Below, in pieces: positions 39,770 to 48,232 of a stretch of 64,000 bases of DNA. The notes below the pieces were generated by a model. That model worked only from the letters and a program-made list of their open reading frames with translations, was not told the origin of the DNA and did not search any database. The DNA comes from Chloroflexota bacterium (GTDB lineage: Bacteria > Chloroflexota > Dehalococcoidia > Lucifugimonadales > UBA2962), in NCBI GenBank assembly GCA_002699485.1, contig PAAV01000014.1, forward strand, positions 39,305 to 103,304. The letters run 5' to 3'. How positions within the stretch are numbered: position 1 is the first letter of the stretch; the number at the start of each line of letters is the position of its first letter. The position numbers and the translations under genes are program-made.

Positions 39770-41299
39770 TTAATGTTTGAAATGGCGCATATGGGTAAAC
39801 ACCATTGATAAACCTAGTTTATTAGCTGTTTCAATTGTTTCGTCATCTCTAATAGATCCTCCAGGCTGGATAAAAGCCAAAACTCCAGCCTTAGAAGCTA
39901 GTTCAATATTATCCGCAAAGGGAAAAAACGCATCCGAAGCCAACACACTTCCTTGTGAAGAATTACCAGCAGCCCGTACTGCTAAGTGAATAGAATTTAA
40001 GCGATTTGGCTGACCTGACCCCATTCCTAACAACTGATTATTTTTAGCCAAAACAATGGCATTCGATTTTACGTGTTTTACGGTGGTCCAAGCAAAGGCA
40101 AGATCATCCATCTGGTCTTTTGTTGGAGGTTTTTTAGTCACCACGGTCCATGAGTTACGATCGGCTCGTTGTACGTCAATGTCTTGTATTAAAGCCCCAC
40201 CCGATATGTTTCTGATTTCTACTTGGCCAGTTGGACTTGGATTTTTCCCAACCTCTAAAATTCTCAAATTCTTTCTTTTACCTAATAAATCTAAAGCTTC
40301 CTGATCGAAACCAGGAGCAACAATCACTTCGTAAAACACTGATTTAAAGGCTTTTGCTGTTTCAAGATTAACTTTTCGATTGAAACCTAATATGCCTCCA
40401 TATGCCGATACGGGATCACCCTCAAATGCAAGCTTGTATGCTACAGCCTGATCTTTATTTACAGCCAATCCACATGGGTTGTTATGCTTAACTACCACTG
40501 CAGCGGTTTCATCGAAGTCAGATACGATGTTCCATGCAGCATCAGCATCTAATATGTTATTAAAAGAAAGATCTTTACCATGTAGCTTGCTTGCGTTTGC
40601 TATGCCTGTGGAAGATTTAGGATACCTATACAATGATGCTGATTGATGAGGGTTTTCACCGTATCTCAGAGTAGAGACCTTATCGAGGTTATTGGCAAAT
40701 GATTCTAATGAAAAAGTATGATTTTCATTAAGGTAATTGCTAATAATAGAATCATATTCTGACACGTGTTTGAAAGCTTTGTGCGCTAGATATTTTCGAT
40801 AATTGAAGTCAATTCCTTTTAAGCCATTCTCTGCAATAGTACCTGCGACTTTATCGTAGTCTTTTGGATCGACAATCACAATTACATCCTTGAAGTTTTT
40901 AGCAGCAGCTCTTAGCATCGAAGGACCACCTATATCAATATTTTCTAATGCGTTGTCTAGTGTGCATTTTGGGTTAGATATTGTCTGTGAGAACGGGTAT
41001 AAATTTACGGCTACCAAATCAATTGTGGATATCGCGTGATCGGATAATTGAGCTATATCATTTTCATCATTGCGCCTGGCTAGAATCCCTCCATAAATTT
41101 TTGGATGGAGAGTTTTTACCCGACCGTCAAGAATTTCTGGAAAGTCAGTTACTTCTTTTACAGCGGTTACTTTAATATTTGAGTCTGATAATTGTTTATA
41201 AGTCCCGCCCGTGCTTATAATCTCCAGTCCGGAGTCGGATAGGCTTTTGCCTAACTCAATTACTCCAGTTTTGTCATATACACTTAATATAGCTTTCAT
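39770..41299 (-). CDS. purH: Bifunctional AICAR transformylase/IMP cyclohydrolase
   Basis: LSVYDKTGVIELGKSL, ISTGGTYKQL, GRVKTLHPKIYGGILARR, RYGENPHQSASLYR. Confidence 0.99.
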   Translation of the reverse strand: MKAILSVYDKTGVIELGKSLSDSGLEIISTGGTYKQLSDSNIKVTAVKEVTDFPEILDGRVKTLHPKIYGGILARRNDENDIAQLSDHAISTIDLVAVNLYPFSQTISNPKCTLDNALENIDIGGPSMLRAAAKNFKDVIVIVDPKDYDKVAGTIAENGLKGIDFNYRKYLAHKAFKHVSEYDSIISNYLNENHTFSLESFANNLDKVSTLRYGENPHQSASLYRYPKSSTGIANASKLHGKDLSFNNILDADAAWNIVSDFDETAAVVVKHNNPCGLAVNKDQAVAYKLAFEGDPVSAYGGILGFNRKVNLETAKAFKSVFYEVIVAPGFDQEALDLLGKRKNLRILEVGKNPSPTGQVEIRNISGGALIQDIDVQRADRNSWTVVTKKPPTKDQMDDLAFAWTTVKHVKSNAIVLAKNNQLLGMGSGQPNRLNSIHLAVRAAGNSSQGSVLASDAFFPFADNIELASKAGVLAFIQPGGSIRDDETIETANKLGLSMVFTHMRHFKH

Positions 41300-41303
41300 A
41301 TAG

Positions 41304-42323
41304 TTAAATTAATATCTCTGATTCTGTACTTGCTATAGTTTCTCCCACCAATTTTGAATTTGGGATTGATTCAAGAATGTAATCTACATTGCTCGAATCG
41401 CATATTGCAATCATTCCTAGACCCATGTTAAAAACACGATTCATTTCGATAAAAGATACATTTCCCTCTGATTTAATCAAATCAAAGATGACAGGTACAT
41501 CCCAAGACTGTTGATCGAATTTGGCACCGATTCCTTTAGGTAAAGCTCTTGGCATGTTTTCTATCAATCCGCCCCCGGTTATATGAGCTAGAGACTTTAC
41601 TTTACCTCTTATAAGATCAGTTTCTTTCACATATGAACGGTGAGGCTCTGATATTTCCTCAGCCAAGGTGCGCCCCAAAGTATCAGAGTATTTACTTAGT
41701 ATTGTATGATCATTTTCAATATCAAATACCTTTCTAATTAATGAGAAACCGTTGGTATGTATACCGCTTGATGGGATACCAACAAGAGAATCGCCAGCAT
41801 TAATTGCATTTGGGTTCAGTAATTCATCTTCTTCTGCAACCCCTACGACGAATCCCGCCATATCAAAATCATCATCATCGTATATCCCAGGCATTTCAGC
41901 TGTTTCACCGCCGATTAGAGCGCAACCGGCGTCTTCACATGCAAGATTCATTCCGGATACCAGCTGGTTGATGATGGTCTGATCGATTTTTCCAATTGCA
42001 ATATAGTCTAAAAAGAATATCGGCGTCGCACCACTGACAATTACATCATTAAGACATGCATTTACAAGGTCAATTCCTAAATTCTTATAATTGCCAGTTA
42101 ATTTCCCTAGAAGTAATTTTGTACCAACACCGTCAGTACTTGATACCAGGACAGGATTTGTATAACTAGCTAGTTTATATAAACCGCCAAAACCTCCTAT
42201 CCCAGATAAAACTTCCTTTCCATGTGACGATTTTGCTATATTAGCAAGAGAAATTTTTATTTGTTCAGCGGAGTTACGATCTACTCCAGCAAGTTTATAT
42301 TTATCTACAGGGTGTTTACTCAA
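41304..42323 (-). CDS. purM: Phosphoribosylformylglycinamidine cyclo-ligase
   Basis: YKLAGVDRNSAEQIK, VSSTDGVGTKLLLG, LIGGETAEMPGIY, HITGGGLIENMPRALP. Confidence 0.99.
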   Translation of the reverse strand: MSKHPVDKYKLAGVDRNSAEQIKISLANIAKSSHGKEVLSGIGGFGGLYKLASYTNPVLVSSTDGVGTKLLLGKLTGNYKNLGIDLVNACLNDVIVSGATPIFFLDYIAIGKIDQTIINQLVSGMNLACEDAGCALIGGETAEMPGIYDDDDFDMAGFVVGVAEEDELLNPNAINAGDSLVGIPSSGIHTNGFSLIRKVFDIENDHTILSKYSDTLGRTLAEEISEPHRSYVKETDLIRGKVKSLAHITGGGLIENMPRALPKGIGAKFDQQSWDVPVIFDLIKSEGNVSFIEMNRVFNMGLGMIAICDSSNVDYILESIPNSKLVGETIASTESEILI

Positions 42324-42347
42324 TTTAACCTATATTCATAGTTTGAT

Positions 42348-43778
42348 TTAAAATTCGAGAGCAAGTTTGTCCATTTCAAGCTGGACAGGTATAGGGTGAT
42401 TGCCACTAAAGCAACCTAGGCATACTTTGTCTTTTGGAATATTAACTGAATCCAATAAGTTTTCTATGTCAAGATATCCGAGGGAATCCGCGCCAATAAA
42501 TTCTCTTATTTCCTCCACGGATTTATTAGCAGCAATAAGCTCTCGTTTTGATGCCAAGTCAACGCCTAGGTGGCATGGCCATTTTATCGGAGGGGCACAT
42601 ATCCTTAAATGGATTTCCTTGGCACCACCGCTTTTTAACAGATTAACAACATGTGGAGTAGTAGTACCTCTCACAATTGAATCATCAACAACGACAAGTC
42701 TCTTGTTTTTAATAATATCGGGCAGTGGATTCAGTTTTCGCCTAACTCCTAATTCTCGCTGCCTTTGATCAGGTAATATAAAAGTACGCCCTGCGTAACG
42801 ATTTTTGATTACGCCTTCCCCATATGGTATTCCTGAAGCTTTGGAATAGCCCACAGCGGCGGCGGTAGCGCTATCTGGTATCCCGATTACTAGATCTGCT
42901 TCAACGGGGTATTTGCGTGCCAACTCAGCTCCCATTTCCATTCTTTGAGTATAGACAAGTTTTCCATCCAAACTGCTATCAGGTCTAGCAAAATAAATGT
43001 TTTCAAAGATACAAGAAGCAGCTCGGCCATTACTCGGTTTTTGGTAGATTGTCTTTATGCCATCTGAATTTACCATTATGGCTTCCCCTGGCATAACTTC
43101 ACGAATGAATTTAGCCCCGACATGATCGAGAGCACAGGTTTCTGATGCAATTACCCAGCCTTTACCAAGAGAGCCAATGCATAACGGCCTGACACCTAAA
43201 GGATCACGTATAGCCATAACTCCCTCTTTGGTGAGCACAGTCAGAGAATACGCTCCGCTAAGTCGTCTCATCAATGAAGAACATCTTTGACCCCAGTCTG
43301 AACCAGGTAAATATGTGAGCATATGGGCGATGATCTCAGAATCATTTGATGTTTCAAAGTTACAGCCCCAATCAATAAGTTCTCTACGAAGTTCTACAGA
43401 ATTAACAACATTACCGTTGTGTGCAAGAGCAATTTCTCCATTGGGTCCTTTTGATCTGATAGGTTGGGCATTTTTTGAATGACTGCTTCCTGTGGTTGAG
43501 TATCTGGTATGACCAATGGCCGAGTGTCCAGGTAGCAAGGATATTTGATCTTCAGTGAAGCCTTGTGCAACAAGACCCATGGCAGTTTTAATCCTTAGTT
43601 CGGTCCCGTCCCATGAAGCAAAACCTGCGCTTTCCTGTCCTCTATGTTGTAAAGCAAATAACCCAAAAAACGCAATACGAGTTACAGATTCATCAGCGGA
43701 AAATACGCCTACTATTCCGCATTCCTCATGAATACCAGAATCAAAAGTCATATGATTTTTATTTCTACTAGAAGTCAT
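42348..43778 (-). CDS. purF: Amidophosphoribosyltransferase
   Basis: EECGIVGVFSADESV, LQHRGQESAGFASWDG, IGHTRYSTTG, VVVDDSIVRGTTTPHVV. Confidence 0.99.
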   Translation of the reverse strand: MTSSRNKNHMTFDSGIHEECGIVGVFSADESVTRIAFFGLFALQHRGQESAGFASWDGTELRIKTAMGLVAQGFTEDQISLLPGHSAIGHTRYSTTGSSHSKNAQPIRSKGPNGEIALAHNGNVVNSVELRRELIDWGCNFETSNDSEIIAHMLTYLPGSDWGQRCSSLMRRLSGAYSLTVLTKEGVMAIRDPLGVRPLCIGSLGKGWVIASETCALDHVGAKFIREVMPGEAIMVNSDGIKTIYQKPSNGRAASCIFENIYFARPDSSLDGKLVYTQRMEMGAELARKYPVEADLVIGIPDSATAAAVGYSKASGIPYGEGVIKNRYAGRTFILPDQRQRELGVRRKLNPLPDIIKNKRLVVVDDSIVRGTTTPHVVNLLKSGGAKEIHLRICAPPIKWPCHLGVDLASKRELIAANKSVEEIREFIGADSLGYLDIENLLDSVNIPKDKVCLGCFSGNHPIPVQLEMDKLALEF

Positions 43779-44175
43779 TAGATTGGCTCATTTAAGAAAG
43801 AAATATGTCTTATGTACATCAGTGTTAGAGCCAATACCTCATTGGTGGAAACCTGTAATTGATTATAAGGGCTTATTTGATCCTATTCTACGGCTCAAAT
43901 TGTAGAGGGTCAATCATAAAAAAGACAGGCCCGATAATGAAGATTTCTGGCTAGAACTAATTAGATAACTTATGAAACAAGATCGGTTAATTAGCTTTTT
44001 ATTAACTAAAATCAGTGTAGATTTCGTTTTAAACCGTCTATTACGCGGTTCGTGAACCATTTCTCAAAATTGACATGATTTATGGCTAAATATAGAATCC
44101 CACTCAAGTTTCTGAGCTTCCATCAATCTAAAAATTCTTAGGTTGATTTAAAAAGTTAATAAGGAGGTGATGGGC

Positions 44176-45705
44176 GTGTTAAACACGGTTATTACTATCA
44201 TCGCCGTCTTGATTGGATTGGGAGCAGGAGCATTAGTTGGATTTTACTGGAAAAAAATTGTTAATCGAAGGCGATTACATGAAGCGCACGAGGACGCTGA
44301 GCTTTTAAAATCTGAAGCTCATGAGAGTAAAAGAGCCATAATTATTGAGGCTAAAGAAGAGAGTCTTAGGATTCGAACAGCTACTGAATCCGAATTGCGC
44401 GAACAGCGATCTGAGATAAAGGACTCAGAGCGTAGATTAAGTAAAAGAGAAGAACAACTTGATCGTCGAAATCATAATTTAGAAATACGTGAAAAGACAT
44501 GGCATTCAAAAGAAAAGGACTTGGAGTTAGTTAGGAATGAAGTAGATGAAGTTCTAAAAAAGCAACTTGAATTACTTGAAAATCTAGCTGGTATTTCTAA
44601 TCAGGAGGCTGAAAGTCTTTTGCTGGAAAAAGCTTCAGAAGAAATTCAGCATGAAGTTACACGTAGATATAGAGATTATGAGGAACGAATCAGAGAAGAG
44701 GCAGAGGATAAGGCTAAAAGTATAATAGGCCAAGCTATCCATAGACTTGCCTCGGATGTTGTTTCTGAAATGACTATAGCTTCTGTTTCATTGCCATCTG
44801 ATGACATGAAAGGTCGTCTGATTGGACGAGAAGGACGGAATATAAGAGCTATTGAGAAGGCTACCGGAGTAGATTTAATAATAGATGACACTCCAGAACA
44901 GGTGACGCTATCTTGCTTTGATCCAGTTCGGAGAGAAATTGCAAAAATGGCAGTTAGTAAATTAGTTGCCGATGGCAGGATTCATCCCGCTCGTATCGAA
45001 GATATCGTATCTAAGTCTGAGAAAGAGATTTCGGCTAATATTTGGAAGAGCGGTGAGGATGCCGTATTTGAAACAGGCGTTCGTGGCTTACATCCAGAGA
45101 TAGTTAAGTTACTTGGCAAATTAAAATATAGATACAGCTATGGCGAAAATGTACTACTTCATAGCATTGAAGTTGGTAATTTAGCTGCCATGATCGCGTC
45201 CGAATTGGGTGCTAACGTTAAGACAGCAAAAACTGGTGGGTTGCTACATGACCTAGGCAAAGCTCTTAGCCATGAAATTGAGGGTGGCCATGCCAAAATT
45301 GGCGCTGATGTTGCGGCTAAATATAAAGTTTCTAAGGCAATTTGTGATTGTATTGCTGATCATCATGATGATGAACCACGTTCTGTGGAAGGCTTTGTTG
45401 TTGCCGCCGCCGATGCCATTAGTGCTGCTCGGCCGGGCGCCAGAAGCGATACTCTTGAACACTACATAGAGCGGATAGAAGCACTAGAAGATGTAGCCAC
45501 TGGTTTTGAGGGAGTTGAAAAATGTTACGCCATCCAGGCTGGCAGGGAAATTAGAGTATTAGTAAAACCAGATAACGTGGATGATTTAATGGCATCTGAG
45601 TTAGCTAGGAAAATTGCTAACAAGATTGAAGAAACATTAGTTTATCCAGGTCAAATTAAGGTGACGGTAATACGCGAAAGCAGATCGATAGAGTTGGCTC
45701 AGTAA
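44176..45705 (+). CDS. rny: Ribonuclease Y (GTG start at 44176 preferred over 44167 because AAGGAGG overlaps the latter)
   Basis: KH domain LIGREGRNIRAIEKATGVDLIIDDTPEQVTLS; HD domain LLHDLGKALSHE; N-terminal TM. Confidence 0.98.
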   Translation: MLNTVITIIAVLIGLGAGALVGFYWKKIVNRRRLHEAHEDAELLKSEAHESKRAIIIEAKEESLRIRTATESELREQRSEIKDSERRLSKREEQLDRRNHNLEIREKTWHSKEKDLELVRNEVDEVLKKQLELLENLAGISNQEAESLLLEKASEEIQHEVTRRYRDYEERIREEAEDKAKSIIGQAIHRLASDVVSEMTIASVSLPSDDMKGRLIGREGRNIRAIEKATGVDLIIDDTPEQVTLSCFDPVRREIAKMAVSKLVADGRIHPARIEDIVSKSEKEISANIWKSGEDAVFETGVRGLHPEIVKLLGKLKYRYSYGENVLLHSIEVGNLAAMIASELGANVKTAKTGGLLHDLGKALSHEIEGGHAKIGADVAAKYKVSKAICDCIADHHDDEPRSVEGFVVAAADAISAARPGARSDTLEHYIERIEALEDVATGFEGVEKCYAIQAGREIRVLVKPDNVDDLMASELARKIANKIEETLVYPGQIKVTVIRESRSIELAQ

Positions 45706-45809
45706 CGCTGCGAAGATAATAAGAGTTTGATACATTAAAACAAGGTTTAATATATTGAATTTCAAATTATATGGTAGTTATGTATTTACTTAGACATGTG
45801 TGAACGTTA

Positions 45810-46661
45810 ATGTTCGATTTAGATTTACATCTCCACAGCACCGCATCAGACGGGACATTAAGTCCATCTGAGCTTGTGAATAAATGTGCTGAAAACGGAC
45901 TTAAAGTAGTTGCCCTTACTGATCACGATACACTAGATGGCATTGACGAGGCCATTGGTCGAGCTAACACGCTTCGCAATATTGAGGTTATTCCAGGAAT
46001 TGAAGTCAGTTGCAGTTGGAATGGAACAGAAGTGCATATACTCGGTCTATTTGCTCGTTTAGACGATACCAGGTTATCTGAATATTGCAGAAGGGCCAGA
46101 AAAAATAGACTATCTCGCAGCAAGAAAATAGTTGAAAGACTGCAGCATATTGGTGTTGAAATTAAATTCGAAAAAGTGATTGAGTTAGCCGGAGATGCAG
46201 TTATTGGCAGGCCTCATATCGCTAAAGCACTAGTAGATGCTGGTTATGTAAAATACCCGAAAGAAGCATTTGATTTATATTTAGGATCATCGCACTCATC
46301 TTATTATCCTAGTAGTACAATATCGCCGGTTGAGGCTATTGATTTGCTTGTGGAGTCAAATGCCTTGCCAGTTTTAGCTCATCCATTCAGGTCAAAGGTG
46401 AAATCTGGAAGAAACCCAATAGTCAACTTATCTACGTTGATATCAGAACTCAGGCCTAGAGGCTTACAGGGGATGGAGGTTTATTATGGTGATTACACAG
46501 ATAGTCAGATTAATAGACTTAGTTTGATTGCAAAGGACAACGATTTAATCGAATGTGGAGGAAGCGATTTCCATAATTCAGGTAACCCTGGTGAACCACA
46601 ACCAGGTACAGTGGGTCCGCCAATTAAAACTTTTCATAGTTTGCAAGAGAGGTTGAAATAA
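45810..46661 (+). CDS. PHP domain-containing metal-dependent phosphoesterase
   Basis: DLHLHSTASDGTLSPSELV, ALTDHDTLDGIDEA, GSDFHNSGNPGEPQPGTVG. Confidence 0.95.
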   Translation: MFDLDLHLHSTASDGTLSPSELVNKCAENGLKVVALTDHDTLDGIDEAIGRANTLRNIEVIPGIEVSCSWNGTEVHILGLFARLDDTRLSEYCRRARKNRLSRSKKIVERLQHIGVEIKFEKVIELAGDAVIGRPHIAKALVDAGYVKYPKEAFDLYLGSSHSSYYPSSTISPVEAIDLLVESNALPVLAHPFRSKVKSGRNPIVNLSTLISELRPRGLQGMEVYYGDYTDSQINRLSLIAKDNDLIECGGSDFHNSGNPGEPQPGTVGPPIKTFHSLQERLK

Positions 46662-46684
46662 ATTAGCAATGCTCAAGGTTCAAA

Positions 46685-47356
46685 TTGATTGTTGAAATAG
46701 CGCTGGTCGTTGGTGCTTTCATAGTAGGCTCTATCCCAACATCGTATATTGCTGGTCGACTTTTACACGGTATTGATGTGAGAAGATTTGGGTCTGGCAA
46801 TGTTGGGTCTTCGAACATAATGCAAATTTCCGGAAAAAAACTGGGGTTATCAGTCGGCATTTTTGATGCATTTGCTAAAGGAACTACCCCGATTATTTTA
46901 GTTCGGTATTTATATCCAGAGCCATGGATGATGTTTGCGGTAGGCATTGCACTGGTTGCTGGGCACAACTGGAGTATTTTCCTTAAATTTACTGGAGGTA
47001 GAGGTGTTGCGACTACTATAGGTGTCGTGTTTGGTCTATTCATGTGGAAAGAGATCTTATTGCTTACCGTTGTGATGGGTGGGATGGGCAAAGTTTTATC
47101 AAAAGATATGAGTGCATGGACTTTGTGTGCGATGATTCTACTTCCGATATTGGCGTGGATTTTCAACCAACCACTTGAATATGTATATGCGTCTGTGGCA
47201 ATGAGCTGTGTTATGCTGCTGAAAAGGTTGACTGGCAATTTTGAAAAGATAGATACAAAAAATTCTTCATTTCTACTAATCCTATGTTGTCGCATAATTT
47301 GGGATAGAGATGTCCCAGATAGGGAAACCTGGATGCGTAGGAAATTAGGAAGTTAA
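46685..47356 (+). CDS. plsY: Glycerol-3-phosphate acyltransferase PlsY (TTG start)
   Basis: IVGSIPTSYIAGRLLHGIDVRRFGSGNVGSSNIMQ, GHNWSIFLKFTGGRGVATTIG. Confidence 0.93.
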   Translation: MIVEIALVVGAFIVGSIPTSYIAGRLLHGIDVRRFGSGNVGSSNIMQISGKKLGLSVGIFDAFAKGTTPIILVRYLYPEPWMMFAVGIALVAGHNWSIFLKFTGGRGVATTIGVVFGLFMWKEILLLTVVMGGMGKVLSKDMSAWTLCAMILLPILAWIFNQPLEYVYASVAMSCVMLLKRLTGNFEKIDTKNSSFLLILCCRIIWDRDVPDRETWMRRKLGS

Positions 47357-47500
47357 TCAGCTTTTACAAGTTCACTTAATTGCGTTATATGGGATGCAAT
47401 TGTTATTTGTTTCACAATATAATATATAATGAGGGTTAAATATTCCTTTAATAACTATGGATATAAACAATTCGAGTTTATTATCTGTTTTTTTTGCAAC

Positions 47501-47574
47501 CTATCGTAAATTTATGCAAGTTATCGTAAATTTATGGAAGTTATCGTAAATTTATGGAAGTTATCGTAAATTTA
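47501..47574. repeat. Tandem repeat array, 20-bp unit TTATCGTAAATTTATGGAAG, about 3.7 copies
   Basis: Units start at 47501 (2 mismatches), 47521, 47541 and 47561 (partial, 14 nt matched). Confidence 0.97.
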
Positions 47575-47694
47575 ACGAAACAGAATGGCTGAATTCGTAT
47601 ATTTAAGAAGAAATCGTCCCGTATCTGTAGTTATTTTTCGGAAGGATATATGTGAGAAATTTAAAATTTATGATTTGTATGATTTGGAAGTTAA

Positions 47695-48135
47695 ATGATA
47701 TTAGATAAGATAGACAAAAAAATAATTGAACTACTTGAGGTAGACGGACGCACATCTAATGCTTTTATCGCTAAGGAAATAGGAGTGAGTGAAGGCACTA
47801 TACGTCGAAGACTTGTAAAGCTACTTTCTGGTGATTACCTGCATGTGAATGCAGTAGCGAACCTAACTAAAATAGGACTGGATTCTCAAGCAATTGTTGG
47901 AATAAAGGCGGATGCAGATAAAGTTGAGCATATTGTTGCGACATTGAGTGAATTTCAAGAAGTTAAATGGATAACGGAGACTGCCGGACAATACGATGTA
48001 TTTTGCTGGGTAGCTTTAAGCACTCCCAAGGATCTCGGTAAGTTTTTGAGAGATAAGTTAGGGTGCATTGCCGGATTGCAAAGGTCAGAGACTTTTGTAA
48101 GCTTGGGCGGTATAGTCAAAAACTTAATGGCGTAA
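47695..48135 (+). CDS. Lrp/AsnC family transcriptional regulator
   Basis: LDKIDKKIIELLEVDGRTSNAFIAKEIGVSEGTIRRRLVKL HTH; AsnC ligand domain ITETAGQYDVFCWVAL. Confidence 0.95.
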   Translation: MILDKIDKKIIELLEVDGRTSNAFIAKEIGVSEGTIRRRLVKLLSGDYLHVNAVANLTKIGLDSQAIVGIKADADKVEHIVATLSEFQEVKWITETAGQYDVFCWVALSTPKDLGKFLRDKLGCIAGLQRSETFVSLGGIVKNLMA

Positions 48136-48232
48136 AATAAGTTACACATAGACTGTATTGAGATATGTTTTTGCTTGAACTTGATCGAAAATAAATATAC
48201 ATTTTCCCCTACTAGATATATGAGTAAAGACA

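Noticed and set aside
47501-47574. CRISPR array
   Set aside because: Units are contiguous 20-bp tandem repeats with no spacers and no cas genes nearby.
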